The notes: generated by a model from the sequence alone, not told the origin. Positions 1-9,092 are shown, numbered from the stretch's first letter. The stretch is DNA of 64,000 nt from Bacillota bacterium (GCA_023416585.1 JAEZHM010000113.1:1-64000); one strand, 5' to 3'. Translations and numbers: made by a program.

Positions 1-43
1 TGGAAAAGGCCACGCCGCCGGCAAGAGAGTCGTTTTGCTTCAT
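1..43 (-). CDS. possible 5' end of a gene running off the left edge
   Basis: Reading the minus strand, an ATG at 43 (alternative in-frame ATG at 49) opens a frame starting MKQNDSLAGGVAFS that is still open at the window edge. An AAGGG stretch lies about nine bases upstream of the ATG at 43. Only 14 codons are visible, so no function can be given. It would lie downstream of the symporter gene on the same strand, behind the hairpin at 194-220. Confidence 0.35.
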   Translation of the reverse strand, partial: MKQNDSLAGGVAFS

Positions 44-193
44 GGGCATACACCCTTTTTTGGTTTTACAGGCAAACATCATATAGCCTGTAGTTTATTG
101 TATGATTGGGGCAGGTAAGAGTGACGCAGCGAAGAAGCATGAGAAAATGGATATCTTTCGTGGTGATATATGCATTTAAAAAGCAATAAAGTG

Positions 194-220
194 AAAATCC
201 AGCCTTATAGGCTGGATTTT
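194..220. terminator. terminator after the symporter gene
   Basis: Perfect 11-bp stem (AAAATCCAGCC / GGCTGGATTTT) with a 5-base loop TTATA, 24 bases beyond the symporter stop codon on the minus strand. The stem ends in A/T runs on both sides, so it could work in either direction. Confidence 0.75.
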
Positions 221-243
221 GCGTGTAGATGAAAAATACGAAT

Positions 244-1806
244 TCAGGTGTTTGCAGAAACATAAGCCTTTGATGTGTTTTGTTCTTTTTTGCCGAACAC
301 CATGGCGATATGCTCCTGAGAAAAGCCCCATCTCTTTGTGAGAACACTGACCAGGGGAACGATTACTAACCCAGCCACCATGGCCGATGCACCGCTTATG
401 GGGGATAAGGCGAAATTGCCGCTGACTACGGGCGGCAGCAGGGAAATCAGAACGCCGCACAGGACACCGGCATAGACACCGGCCTTTGTAACACCCTTCC
501 AAAGAAGGCCATACAGGAACGGTGCCAGAAATGCGCCTGCGATGGTGCCCCAGGACAGGGACATGAGGGAAACAATGGGCGTGCCCTGCATGAGGAAGTT
601 CACTGCAAGGGAGAAGAGGATGAACACCACGCACAAAAGCCGCATGGTGAGTGTGGTACGCTTGGCGTTCATCTTGGGGAAAAGGGAGCCCAAAAGGTCA
701 ATGGAAAGTACGGAGGAGGAGGACAACACCAGCGCTGTCAGTGTGGAAATGCTGGCAGAAAGAAGAAGCACCACGATCAGCCCAAGGAGGGCGTCGGGGA
801 TGCCTACCACCGTCTGATCGGTCAGCATGGCGGGCATAATGGCATCCTTGGCCATGGCACCGTTGCTGACAAGGGAATGAAGCGTCTGGCCTGCATCATT
901 TGTGATCTTGCTGAGCACCACCCGGCCGAAACTGCCGGCAAAGTATGCCCCGCCTGCGATGATGATACAAAAGAGGGTAGAAATCACCGTTGCCCGGCGT
1001 ATGGCGGCTGTCTCGCGTATGGCGAAAAACTTGTGAATCATATGAGGCATGCCAAGCACTCCAAATGAGGTGAGAATTACATTGGAAAAGAGGAAGAGCT
1101 CTTTTCCTTTGGGCGGGAACAGGGAATTGTAGCCGGAGCCGCCTATTGTATCGGTACCGAGCTGCGCAAGGCCTGCCGTGGTCCCGCCGGCGCCTTTTAA
1201 TATATAGAAAACAACGGCAGCGATCCCGCCCAGCATGATGATCCCCTGTATGAAATCCGTAACAGCGGTAGCTTTGTAGCCGCCAAAGAAAAGGTATACG
1301 GAAGACAAAACCGCAATGCCGATTACGCACCAGGTGTAGTCAAACCCCATAGCCATCTGGAACATGCGGCCAAGCCCCTTGTATACCGAAGCTGAGTATG
1401 GTAGAAGGAATACGAAGATGATCAAAGAAGCCAGCACCTTCAGCGTTTTGGACTGGTACCGCTTTTCAAAGAAGCTGGGCATGGTAGCTACATTCAGCCT
1501 CTCGCCCATCTGCCGCGTGGGCTTTGCCAGCAGAGACCAGGCTAGCAGCCCCCCAATCAGGGCATTGCCGATACCTGCCCAAATGGCGGAAAAGCCTGCA
1601 TCCCATCCCACCGAACCGGCATAGCCAATGATGATGACGGCAGAAAAATAAGCGGTCCCATAGGATAATGCGCTCATCCATGGGCCGACATTTCTTCCCC
1701 CCAGCAGAAACTCGTTGAGAGAGATGGATTTTCTTGCGGTAAAAAAGATGACGATGACCATCATCAGGGCATAGAGAACCAGAACTGCAATCTTCACTTG
1801 AGACAC
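244..1806 (-). CDS. sodium:solute symporter (SSS family)
   Basis: A 520-residue polytopic membrane protein of the sodium/solute symporter family (proline, pantothenate and sugar-type carriers), importing a small solute with Na+. About 13 hydrophobic segments are visible; the N-terminal LNEFLLGGRNVGPWMSALSY segment and the SAVIIIGYAG and FFGGYKATAVTDFIQG segments are typical of the family. The start is GTG at 1806, preceded by GGAAGG. It is monocistronic as far as visible, with a promoter at 1858-1885 and a hairpin terminator at 194-220. The substrate cannot be told from sequence alone. Family assignment is firm. Confidence 0.92.
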   Translation of the reverse strand: MSQVKIAVLVLYALMMVIVIFFTARKSISLNEFLLGGRNVGPWMSALSYGTAYFSAVIIIGYAGSVGWDAGFSAIWAGIGNALIGGLLAWSLLAKPTRQMGERLNVATMPSFFEKRYQSKTLKVLASLIIFVFLLPYSASVYKGLGRMFQMAMGFDYTWCVIGIAVLSSVYLFFGGYKATAVTDFIQGIIMLGGIAAVVFYILKGAGGTTAGLAQLGTDTIGGSGYNSLFPPKGKELFLFSNVILTSFGVLGMPHMIHKFFAIRETAAIRRATVISTLFCIIIAGGAYFAGSFGRVVLSKITNDAGQTLHSLVSNGAMAKDAIMPAMLTDQTVVGIPDALLGLIVVLLLSASISTLTALVLSSSSVLSIDLLGSLFPKMNAKRTTLTMRLLCVVFILFSLAVNFLMQGTPIVSLMSLSWGTIAGAFLAPFLYGLLWKGVTKAGVYAGVLCGVLISLLPPVVSGNFALSPISGASAMVAGLVIVPLVSVLTKRWGFSQEHIAMVFGKKEQNTSKAYVSANT

Positions 1807-1857
1807 CCGCCTTCCATACTACTTGTTCCCTGCACATGGGGAACGCCTTCAATGCAA

Positions 1858-1885
1858 ATTATACAGAAATATATGAAAACTTCAA
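1858..1885 (-). promoter_or_regulatory. sigma-A promoter of the symporter gene
   Basis: On the minus strand TTGAAG (1880-1885) and a perfect TATAAT (1858-1863) are separated by 16 bases, about 50 bases upstream of the GTG start. A small hairpin (GTTCCC / GGGAAC, 1825-1844) lies in the leader. Confidence 0.65.
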
Positions 1886-2322
1886 GAAATTCTTTTCGGT
1901 CTCATACCGCAATCATGGGGAATAACGAGGCGGCAATGGCGCTTTCGTTTGTTATCGTCCCGCCGGCTTTGCCGGTTGGGGGGGCTCCGAGATGAAGCGC
2001 TGCCAGCGTCGGATGATGCGAAGTTCCGAGGCCAAAAGCCGACTGTGCCGGATGAAGTGAGGCGTAGGAAACGGCGAAACAAGCGGCGCTCGCCCGCCCC
2101 CGCCCTCGACAGGCGGGGCAATGCGAACACCGTGACGATTGAGCCGGTTGGGGTTTGCGAAGCAAGCCTTCCCTCACACGATTTTAAGCCATAAGGCTGA
2201 AAGCTTTATAGGGAAATCATGCGAACTCAAGAAAATGACGCGTCATTTTCTTGATGTTCCTCCCATAGGCTTTATAAGCATGGGAGCATATGTGCACAAG
2301 CATGGGAGTGGGAGGGCGGCGC
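1886..2322. other. gene-free stretch with GC-rich block, palindrome and direct repeat
   Basis: No credible gene is seen. Bases 1930-2175 are GC-rich, with internal echoes (CCGGTTGGGG twice, near 1972 and 2143; repeated GGATGAAG/GATGATGCGAAG motifs) and the small hairpin CCGGC-TTT-GCCGG; they are open in several frames without codon bias or ribosome binding sites. A perfect palindrome follows at 2228-2253, then two copies of AAGCATGGGAG (2276-2286 and 2298-2308), the second next to the yqfC ribosome binding site. Promoters for the downstream operon were not convincing. Confidence 0.6.
2228..2253. repeat. perfect 26-bp palindrome
   Basis: Left half CAAGAAAATGACG is followed directly by its reverse complement CGTCATTTTCTTG. 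GAAC/GTTC flanks extend the symmetry with a one-base slip. There is no T-run, so it is not a standard terminator. A related layout occurs at 12565-12599. Confidence 0.8.
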
Positions 2323-2607
2323 ATGAAGTGGCGGGAAAAGGCGGCGGACGTGAGCGGCATTCCCGAGGATGTGCTCATGGGTTGGCCCAAGTTGATATGG
2401 TATGGCCGGCGCCGGTTGATTGTGGAGCAGCATCAGGGCATATTGGCCTATCAGGAAGGGGCCATAAAGCTTCGAACATCCTGCGGTATTCTGACAATAG
2501 AGGGCAGAGAACTTCAGATTACGCATTACGGGCCTATGGACGCGGTTGTGACCGGCGATATTGCCTTCGTTGGGTATGAGCCTCGGAGGGAGGAGAAAAA
2601 GCCGTGA
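2323..2607 (+). CDS. yqfC: sporulation protein YqfC
   Basis: A 94-residue protein of the YabP/YqfC family, known in spore formers as a sigma-E dependent mother-cell protein of unclear biochemical role. Hallmarks are PEDVLMGWPKLIWYG, the ILTIEGRELQI strand and the ITHYGPMDAVVTGDI segment. Two upstream in-frame ATGs (2290, 2302) exist, but the ATG at 2323 has GGGAGG at ideal distance and gives the family's usual length of about 93 residues. The stop overlaps the start of yqfD, as in Bacillus. Its presence implies an endospore-forming lineage. Confidence 0.9.
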   Translation: MKWREKAADVSGIPEDVLMGWPKLIWYGRRRLIVEQHQGILAYQEGAIKLRTSCGILTIEGRELQITHYGPMDAVVTGDIAFVGYEPRREEKKP

Positions 2608-3779
2608 TGGATGTAGCCAAGCAGCTCTTTTTGGTTTCCTTCCGCGTGGAGGGGCTCAGCCTGGAGCGGCTTTTGAATCTGGCTGGCGAGCAAAACATCA
2701 TGCTGCATGATCTAAAGCGCAACGGCCTTAAAGCCGTGGAAGGCGTTTGCATGGAATCGGACTATGCAAAGCTTTCGGAACTGGCGGAAAAGCGGGGTTG
2801 GAAGCTGACACGGTTAAAGCACAAAAGGCTTTCTGCAGTTCGCAATTGGTTAAAAAAGCGGCTGGCGGTGGCGGTAGGGCTTGTACTTTGCCTTTTGCTG
2901 GCCACCGTATCCATGCAGTTCATATGGCGCATTGATATTCTGGATGCGGGGCCATATGAAAGTGAAGTGCGGCTGTATTTAAAGGAGCAGAATATCCATC
3001 CGGGCATATGGAAGCGGAACGTTTCCCTTCAGGAATTGACCAGCAGCCTGGAATGGCGCATGCCAAAGGTGGCTTGGGTGCAATCCTACTATAGAGGCGC
3101 GGCGCTTGTCATACGCTGCGTATTGGGCGTACCTCCGCCAGGAGTGGAGACTGAGGGCGGGCCTGGCGACGTAGTGGCGAAAAGGGACGGTATTCTTGTA
3201 TCATTGCTGCCATTGGCCGGAACGCCCATGTGCAAGCCAGGGGACATGGTGCGGGCTGGGCAAGTGCTCATCTCTGGTTGGGAACGTGGTACCGGGGAGG
3301 AAAAAATACCGGTGAAAGCCCGGGGAATCGCCATGGCCAGGGGCTGGGTGGGAGCAAAGGTGCGCATCCCCCTGGACGAAGTGCACAGTGAACCTACAGG
3401 CCATGTTGCCGTAAGCCAGGTAGTACAAACCCCTTATTTTCAGGTGGGTACATTGGAAACGCCGGAGTTTTTACAGTCCGACCGGACGGTGGAAATGTGG
3501 CCCATCGGCGGGGCGTGGTGGCCGGTTTATTTGCGCCGCGAAACATTTGAGGAGGTGGCATTGACCGTCGCACCCAGGGATGAGGCTGATGTGAAAGCGG
3601 AAGCGGGGATCGCTGCGCTTCGGGCACTTTCGCAAAAAATAGGAGCAGGTCATGAACCAGTTGACAAATGGGTAGATTATTGTATGATAGAAGGAAGGAT
3701 GCTGGAAGCCACTGCCATTGCGGAAATACTGGCGGACATTGCGCTTCCTAAGCCTTGGGAGGCCGGCGCAACAAAATAA
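2604..3779 (+). CDS. yqfD: sporulation protein YqfD
   Basis: A 391-residue YqfD-family protein, translationally coupled to yqfC: the yqfC stop overlaps either a GTG (2604) or an ATG (2607) start, behind AGGAGA. Visible parts are a soluble N-terminal domain (VEGLSLERLLNLAGEQNI), one membrane helix at about 85-110 (LAVAVGLVLCLLLATVS) and a long extracytoplasmic beta-rich part. Members are sporulation proteins, probably made in the mother cell, with unknown molecular activity. Position between yqfC and phoH is the conserved order of Firmicutes. Confidence 0.9.
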   Translation: MMDVAKQLFLVSFRVEGLSLERLLNLAGEQNIMLHDLKRNGLKAVEGVCMESDYAKLSELAEKRGWKLTRLKHKRLSAVRNWLKKRLAVAVGLVLCLLLATVSMQFIWRIDILDAGPYESEVRLYLKEQNIHPGIWKRNVSLQELTSSLEWRMPKVAWVQSYYRGAALVIRCVLGVPPPGVETEGGPGDVVAKRDGILVSLLPLAGTPMCKPGDMVRAGQVLISGWERGTGEEKIPVKARGIAMARGWVGAKVRIPLDEVHSEPTGHVAVSQVVQTPYFQVGTLETPEFLQSDRTVEMWPIGGAWWPVYLRRETFEEVALTVAPRDEADVKAEAGIAALRALSQKIGAGHEPVDKWVDYCMIEGRMLEATAIAEILADIALPKPWEAGATK

Positions 3780-3800
3780 AAAGCGCCTGCATCCGGAAGA

Positions 3801-4790
3801 ATGGAGGAACGTTTTTTGCCCCCAGCCAGGCAGGTTATGCTTTCGGTGGATACACTGGATGATTATATGTCGCTTTTTGGCACAAACGATCAGAACATCG
3901 CGCTCATCGAAACGGAGACGGGCGTTTCCATTTCTCTTCGCGGCACGGAACTGTGCATCACGGGCGACCCCGCTCAAACAGAGCTTGCCCAGATGGTCAT
4001 TATGAAGCTGTTGGACATGCTTCGCAATCATGAGATTGTAGACCGCTCCCGAATCCGTTATGCCATCGCACTGGCCAGGGACGGGAAGGTGGACATGATC
4101 GATGAAATACTGAAAGATGTTGTGGCTATTACCCATAGGGGAAAGCAGATCAAATGCAAAACGCTTGGCCAGCGGGAATATGTGCGCATGGTGCGGGAAA
4201 ATGTGCTCACCTTTGCCGTAGGCCCAGCCGGCACAGGAAAAACATATCTGGCTATGGCGCTGGCTGTAGTGGCACTCAGGAACAAGGATATCGAGCGTAT
4301 TGTGCTTACCCGCCCGGCTGTGGAGGCGGGGGAAAAACTCGGCTTTCTGCCCGGCGATCTCAACCAGAAGGTGGATCCTTACCTACGCCCGCTGTATGAC
4401 GCGCTGTACGATCTGATGGGCGTGGACTCATATCAGAAGCTGGTGGAGCGGGGCGTGGTGGAAGTTGCGCCCTTGGCTTACATGCGGGGCCGCACGCTCA
4501 GCGATTCCTTCATCATCCTGGATGAGGCGCAGAATACCACCTCCGAGCAAATGAAGATGTTTCTGACGCGCATGGGGTTCAACTCCAAAGTTGTGGTCAC
4601 GGGCGATATCACTCAAACCGACCTGCCCTTTGGCAAGCGTTCCGGCCTTATCGAGGCGCTGGAGGTGCTTGAGAACACGCCGGGGATTGGTATTGCACGG
4701 CTTGATTACCACGATGTGGTGCGCCATGATCTTGTACAAGCCATCGTTCAGGCGTACGATGCATATGAAAAGCGGGGGAAGGAGAAGTAA
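3801..4790 (+). CDS. phoH: PhoH-family ATPase
   Basis: A 329-residue PhoH-like P-loop ATPase/putative RNA helicase, cytoplasmic. An N-terminal KH-like segment (1-110) precedes the ATPase core with Walker A GPAGTGKT (141-148) and Walker B with DEAQN (241-245); EQMKMFLTRMGF and VTGDITQTDLP are typical PhoH motifs. Phylogenetic co-occurrence with YbeY suggests a role in RNA metabolism; exact function is unsettled in the family. It starts 22 bases after yqfD and ends 4 bases before the next gene. Confidence 0.93.
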   Translation: MEERFLPPARQVMLSVDTLDDYMSLFGTNDQNIALIETETGVSISLRGTELCITGDPAQTELAQMVIMKLLDMLRNHEIVDRSRIRYAIALARDGKVDMIDEILKDVVAITHRGKQIKCKTLGQREYVRMVRENVLTFAVGPAGTGKTYLAMALAVVALRNKDIERIVLTRPAVEAGEKLGFLPGDLNQKVDPYLRPLYDALYDLMGVDSYQKLVERGVVEVAPLAYMRGRTLSDSFIILDEAQNTTSEQMKMFLTRMGFNSKVVVTGDITQTDLPFGKRSGLIEALEVLENTPGIGIARLDYHDVVRHDLVQAIVQAYDAYEKRGKEK

Positions 4791-4793
4791 ACC

Positions 4794-7148
4794 ATGATGG
4801 CCAAGCGGCAAAAGGGCCGGAAAAACAGGGAGCGCATCAGTCTGAAGGGAGTTCTGGCAGTTGTCAGGACCGAGCGGGCAAAATGCGCTTTTGTGGCCAT
4901 CCTGGGTACGGTTGCTCTTGCGGTCCTGTTCGGTACCGCCATTGCGCCGGAACGCTACAACCTGAAGGTAGGGACCATTGCCTTCAAAACGATCACCGCT
5001 TCCAAGGATGTAGTGGACGAAGCAACTACCGCCCGCCGCAGGGAGGAAGCTGCCAAGCAGGTAGAGCCTTCCTATCACCCCAAGGATGGCGTCACGGACA
5101 CGGTAATGAACGATTTGAGAAGCGTGTTCGAGGAATTGCGCAGAGTGCAGCAATATGGCCAGACGCTGGTATCTGGTACATCTCAGACGCCCGAAGGGGA
5201 TTCCAACACAGCTTCCCGGCATTATACGCAGGGCGAACTAGACTACGCCAGGGAAATGCTTACCACCATCGTCCTATCGGATTATCAGGTGGCTACGCTT
5301 TTGCAGGCGACAGCAGATGAGCTTGAGCAGGCGTACAATGATGTTTCTGCCGCCGTGCGCAACACAATGAATGCAACAGTCCGCGAGGGGCAGATCAACG
5401 AATCCATTAACAACATATTGCAGATCGTGGGCTTTAAAACGGATACCAGTCTTTTGCAGAATGTGATTTCACCCGTTTTGCGCAGGGTGATACAGCCCAA
5501 CATGGTTATCGACCAGGAGTCTACAGCAATCGCCCAGGAGAATGCGCGCAAAGCTGTGGAACCTGTCATGTACAACCAGGGACAGAACATTGTTGTGGCC
5601 GGGGAACGTGTGAGCGCCAACCAGTTGGAAATGCTGCGTAATTTAGGCCTTTTGGATGATAACAGCGTGGATGTGCCCATGTATTTTGGCGCTACGTTAT
5701 TGATCGTTGCGGTCCTGCTTTTGACGCTTGCCCTTCTTACGCTGATGAATAACTCCCTGATGCGGGATTTTCGGAAAATGATGGTGTTCATGCTGATTTT
5801 GAATCTCACGCTTGCGATATGCATCGTATTCGTGAAGGTCATGAGGGTGAACGTCTATCTGTCGCCGGTGATCCTGGGCGCGCTTCTGTTAACCGGGCTT
5901 CTGGGCCCCCTGGCCGGCATTGCCGGGAACTTGGCATTGTCGGTGATTATAAGCGCTCTGTCGACAGGCGGGAACAACGAATACAGCGCCGTGATGATCC
6001 ACATGCTGCTGAGCAGCGTGGTGGGCGGCACCGTAGCGGTAATGGCGCTCCGTGGCAAATCCCACAGGGCCCAGGCACTTTTATGCGGCATCTATGCGGC
6101 GCTGTCCAGCCTGGTGGTCATGACGGCGGTAGGCCTAATGACCAACAATGATGCGCAGGCCGTTTTTACAAACGCACTGTGGAGCATGGGCGGCGCGGTG
6201 ATTGCGGCACTCTTGTGCATGGGCTTTCAGCCGCTTCTGGAGATCATTTTCAATCTGGCCACGCCCAGCAAGCTGATGGAGCTTGCCAATCCCAATCAGC
6301 CGCTGCTTCGCAGGCTGCTTATTGAAGCGCCGGGAACTTACCATCATTCCATTATTGTAGCCAACCTGTCGGAGGCCGCTGCGGAGGCTATTGGCGCCAA
6401 CCCCCTTCTTGCCCGGGTCGGCTCTTATTTTCATGATGTGGGCAAACTGAAACGCCCCTTGTATTTCAAGGAAAACCAAATGGGGGATAACCCCCATGAC
6501 CATACGGACCCTTATGTTTCCTCGGCCATCGTAACCGCCCATGCCAGGGACGGGCTTCAAATGGCTAAAAAGTACCGCCTGCCTGTGGAGATTGAAAAGA
6601 TCATCATGGAACACCATGGGGACACGCCGGTGATGTACTTTTACCACAAGGCACTCCAGCAGGCAGGCGGCAACCCGGTGGATATACAGGATTTCCGCTA
6701 TGACGGCACCCGCCCCTCCATGAAGGAAAGCGCCATCGTCATGCTGGCCGATACTATCGAGGCTGCCGTGCGCTCCATGCCCGATCCCACACCACAGCGC
6801 ATTGAGGAATTTATTGAGCAGTTGGTAAGGGGTAAACTGGAGGACGGGCAGCTGAGCGATTCACCGCTGACGCTGCGGGATATAGACAAGATATGCGATG
6901 CTTTTACTACTGTGCTCATAGGCGTATTCCATGAGCGCATTGAATATCCCGCGGTGGAAATTCAGAAAAAGGAGCCGCCGGTACCCGCCCGCCTGATGGA
7001 GGCGGAACAAACGCCCGCCCCGCCTGCCCAAATGGAGGCATCGGAGGAAACATCGCCTGTAAAAGAGGAGGTACCTCCAGAACCTGTGCAGGAAAACGGC
7101 AAGGAAGCGGAGAATGCACCGGGGGAAAAGGAACACTTGGAGGAATAG
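4794..7148 (+). CDS. pgpH: 7TM-HD cyclic-di-AMP phosphodiesterase (PgpH/YqfF type)
   Basis: A 784-residue membrane HD hydrolase; in Listeria and Bacillus this family cleaves cyclic di-AMP. Order: cytoplasmic N-terminus, first helix around 33-52, extracytoplasmic 7TMR-HDED domain (about 55-290), seven clustered membrane helices (about 295-480), then a cytoplasmic HD domain with YHHS near 516 and the metal-binding HD pair at 547-548 (SYFHDVGKLKRP), followed by MEHHGDT. The last 55 residues are a Pro/Glu-rich tail. AAGGAG precedes the ATG. Its stop codon is overlapped by the ribosome binding site of the next gene. Confidence 0.93.
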   Translation: MMAKRQKGRKNRERISLKGVLAVVRTERAKCAFVAILGTVALAVLFGTAIAPERYNLKVGTIAFKTITASKDVVDEATTARRREEAAKQVEPSYHPKDGVTDTVMNDLRSVFEELRRVQQYGQTLVSGTSQTPEGDSNTASRHYTQGELDYAREMLTTIVLSDYQVATLLQATADELEQAYNDVSAAVRNTMNATVREGQINESINNILQIVGFKTDTSLLQNVISPVLRRVIQPNMVIDQESTAIAQENARKAVEPVMYNQGQNIVVAGERVSANQLEMLRNLGLLDDNSVDVPMYFGATLLIVAVLLLTLALLTLMNNSLMRDFRKMMVFMLILNLTLAICIVFVKVMRVNVYLSPVILGALLLTGLLGPLAGIAGNLALSVIISALSTGGNNEYSAVMIHMLLSSVVGGTVAVMALRGKSHRAQALLCGIYAALSSLVVMTAVGLMTNNDAQAVFTNALWSMGGAVIAALLCMGFQPLLEIIFNLATPSKLMELANPNQPLLRRLLIEAPGTYHHSIIVANLSEAAAEAIGANPLLARVGSYFHDVGKLKRPLYFKENQMGDNPHDHTDPYVSSAIVTAHARDGLQMAKKYRLPVEIEKIIMEHHGDTPVMYFYHKALQQAGGNPVDIQDFRYDGTRPSMKESAIVMLADTIEAAVRSMPDPTPQRIEEFIEQLVRGKLEDGQLSDSPLTLRDIDKICDAFTTVLIGVFHERIEYPAVEIQKKEPPVPARLMEAEQTPAPPAQMEASEETSPVKEEVPPEPVQENGKEAENAPGEKEHLEE

Positions 7149-7150
7149 GC

Positions 7151-8056
7151 TTGACTTTATATTGGATGATACACGCAGTTGATGTGCCCCATCATTTGCC
7201 AGGCTTGATGCAGATGGCGGCGGATTGTGCCCTCATGGAGGAAGGCGTAACCATCCCCTGCGGCATCGGTGTTATAATGACGGACGATCAGGAGATTCAA
7301 AAAATCAACCGGGAAAACAGGAACATCGATGCGGCTACGGATGTCTTGTCCTTCCCGACGGTAAAGTACAAACAGGGTAAAACGGCCGGCCAAACCGAAC
7401 TTCTGTTGAAAAAGGAATATGACAGCGAGCTGAACGTGTGCTTCCTGGGTGATGTGGTTCTTTCCATGGACCATGTTGTGGCCCAAGCTGCGGAGTATGG
7501 CCACAGCGCAGAGCGGGAAGCTGCTTATTTATTGGTACACGGCATCTGCCACCTGATGGGGTATGATCATAATACAAAGGAAGAGCAGTCGGCAATGCGT
7601 GCCATGGAGGAAAAGGCTTTAGCTATGATGAACATGGGTAGAAATGAAACAACGAATCAGGTATCCGATGATACACTATTGGATTTGGCACGGAAGGCCA
7701 TGGAACGAAGCTATGCTCCGTATTCCAAGTTTCAGGTAGGGGCATGCGTGCTCTGTGCCGACGGCCGCCTGTTTACGGGCTGCAATGTGGAGAACGCTTC
7801 TTTCGGCCTGACCAACTGTGCGGAACGGACGGCTATTTTCAAAGCGGTTAGCGAAGGAGCTACGGAATTTACCACCATCGCTATCGCCGCCCGCAGCGCC
7901 GAGCCCTGGCCCTGTGGTGCCTGCCGTCAGGTTCTAAATGAGTTTGCACCGGATATCAGGGTTCTGGTCACTTGGGATGATCATCAATCGGCCAGTGCAA
8001 ACTTGACCGATCTGTTGCCGCACGGCTTCGGACCCAAAGATTTGCCCAAGGATTAA
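7151..8056 (+). CDS. YbeY rRNA-maturation endonuclease fused to cytidine deaminase
   Basis: One 301-codon frame encodes two enzymes. Residues 1-155 are YbeY, a zinc-dependent rRNA-maturation nuclease with HGICHLMGYDH. Residues 165-301 are a complete cytidine deaminase (pyrimidine salvage) with CNVENASFGLTNCAER (zinc Cys, catalytic Glu) and PCGACRQ. The start is TTG at 7151 with GGAGGA overlapping the previous stop codon. In Bacillus these are separate genes with dgkA between them; dgkA is absent here and no stop separates the domains. In-frame ATGs at 7625, 7628 and 7634, with AAGG upstream, could also give a separate deaminase. Confidence 0.88.
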   Translation: MTLYWMIHAVDVPHHLPGLMQMAADCALMEEGVTIPCGIGVIMTDDQEIQKINRENRNIDAATDVLSFPTVKYKQGKTAGQTELLLKKEYDSELNVCFLGDVVLSMDHVVAQAAEYGHSAEREAAYLLVHGICHLMGYDHNTKEEQSAMRAMEEKALAMMNMGRNETTNQVSDDTLLDLARKAMERSYAPYSKFQVGACVLCADGRLFTGCNVENASFGLTNCAERTAIFKAVSEGATEFTTIAIAARSAEPWPCGACRQVLNEFAPDIRVLVTWDDHQSASANLTDLLPHGFGPKDLPKD

Positions 8057-8077
8057 TAGGAGGGAGTTGGTGCTTTT

Positions 8078-8968
8078 ATGGAGAACAAGAAGAACTTCCA
8101 TTCCGGCTTTGTGGCCATCATCGGACGGCCCAATGTGGGAAAGTCCACCCTCATGAATGCTTTCGTGGGGGAAAAGGTGGCCATCGTGTCCAACCGTCCC
8201 CAAACCACCCGCAACCGTATCATGGGCGTAATGACCAGGGATGATTGGCAGATCGTTTTCCTGGATACCCCCGGTTTGCATACTCCCAGAACGAAGCTGG
8301 GGGAATACATGGTACAATCGGCCAGGGATGCCATGGAAGGCATGGATGTACTTTTGGTTTTGGTGGACGCTACGGCGGTTGGTCCCAAGGACAGGGAAGT
8401 GGTTGCTTCACTGAGCGTCAAAAAGGTTCCCAAGGTGCTGGCGCTCAACAAAATCGATCTGATCCCCAAGGAAAACCTGCTGGCGCTGATGGCTTCCTTT
8501 GCTCAGGTGGGATACGATGCCATCGTGCCCATCAGCGCGAAAAAAGAGAATGGGTTGGAGGAACTGAAAAAGGTGCTGGTGGGTTACATTCCGGAAGGAC
8601 CCAAATACTTCCCGGATGATATGATGACCGATCAGCCGGAACGGCTTATCTGCGGGGAGCTTATACGGGAAAAAGCGCTTTTGCACCTGAAGGAAGAAGT
8701 GCCCCATGGCGTTGGCGTGGAAATGATGGCTATGAATAAGCTTAACGATAATTTCATGGAGATTCACGCCACCATCTATTGCGAGCGGGATGCCCACAAG
8801 GGTATCATCATAGGAAAGCATGGATCCATGCTTCAAAGGATCGGTCAGGAAGCCCGCATGGACATAGAAAAGCTGCTGGGCATGCATGTAAATCTGGAAC
8901 TATGGGTGAAGGTGAGGCCGGACTGGCGCAACCGGATGGACGATTTGCGCACGCTTGGCTACGAATAA
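8078..8968 (+). CDS. era: GTPase Era
   Basis: A 296-residue Era GTPase, needed for 16S rRNA processing and 30S assembly. The G1 motif GRPNVGKS (about 16-23), DTPGLHTP (G3), NKID (G4) and a C-terminal KH domain (GIIIGKHGSMLQRIG) are all present; length is typical. AGGAGG lies before the ATG. It is the last gene of the yqfC-era operon and is followed by a strong terminator. It sits next to YbeY, with which it cooperates in 16S 3'-end maturation. Confidence 0.97.
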   Translation: MENKKNFHSGFVAIIGRPNVGKSTLMNAFVGEKVAIVSNRPQTTRNRIMGVMTRDDWQIVFLDTPGLHTPRTKLGEYMVQSARDAMEGMDVLLVLVDATAVGPKDREVVASLSVKKVPKVLALNKIDLIPKENLLALMASFAQVGYDAIVPISAKKENGLEELKKVLVGYIPEGPKYFPDDMMTDQPERLICGELIREKALLHLKEEVPHGVGVEMMAMNKLNDNFMEIHATIYCERDAHKGIIIGKHGSMLQRIGQEARMDIEKLLGMHVNLELWVKVRPDWRNRMDDLRTLGYE

Positions 8969-8979
8969 GACGGCGTTTG

Positions 8980-9023
8980 ATGAAGCGGAGAAAGAGACAA
9001 CTCATTCTCCGCTTCATTTTTTA
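8980..9023 (+). terminator. rho-independent terminator of the yqfC-era operon
   Basis: A 13-bp perfect stem (ATGAAGCGGAGAA / TTCTCCGCTTCAT) followed by a run of T, 11 bases after the era stop codon. Confidence 0.9.
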
Positions 9024-9083
9024 TGGATAAGCATTGGAGGATTGTAAATTAATTTCCTAACTGTTTATTACCTGACAACTTTG

Positions 9084-9092
9084 TGCTACAAT
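9084..9092 (+). promoter_or_regulatory. extended -10 promoter for the DUF3048 gene
   Basis: TG-n-TACAAT (TG at 9084-9085, TACAAT at 9087-9092), about 68 bases before the start codon. No good -35 element is seen, which fits an extended -10 promoter. Confidence 0.45.

Noticed and set aside
1949..2194. Short frames in the GC-rich block
   Set aside because: Open in several frames at once, Arg/Ala-rich, no start signals; treated as non-coding.
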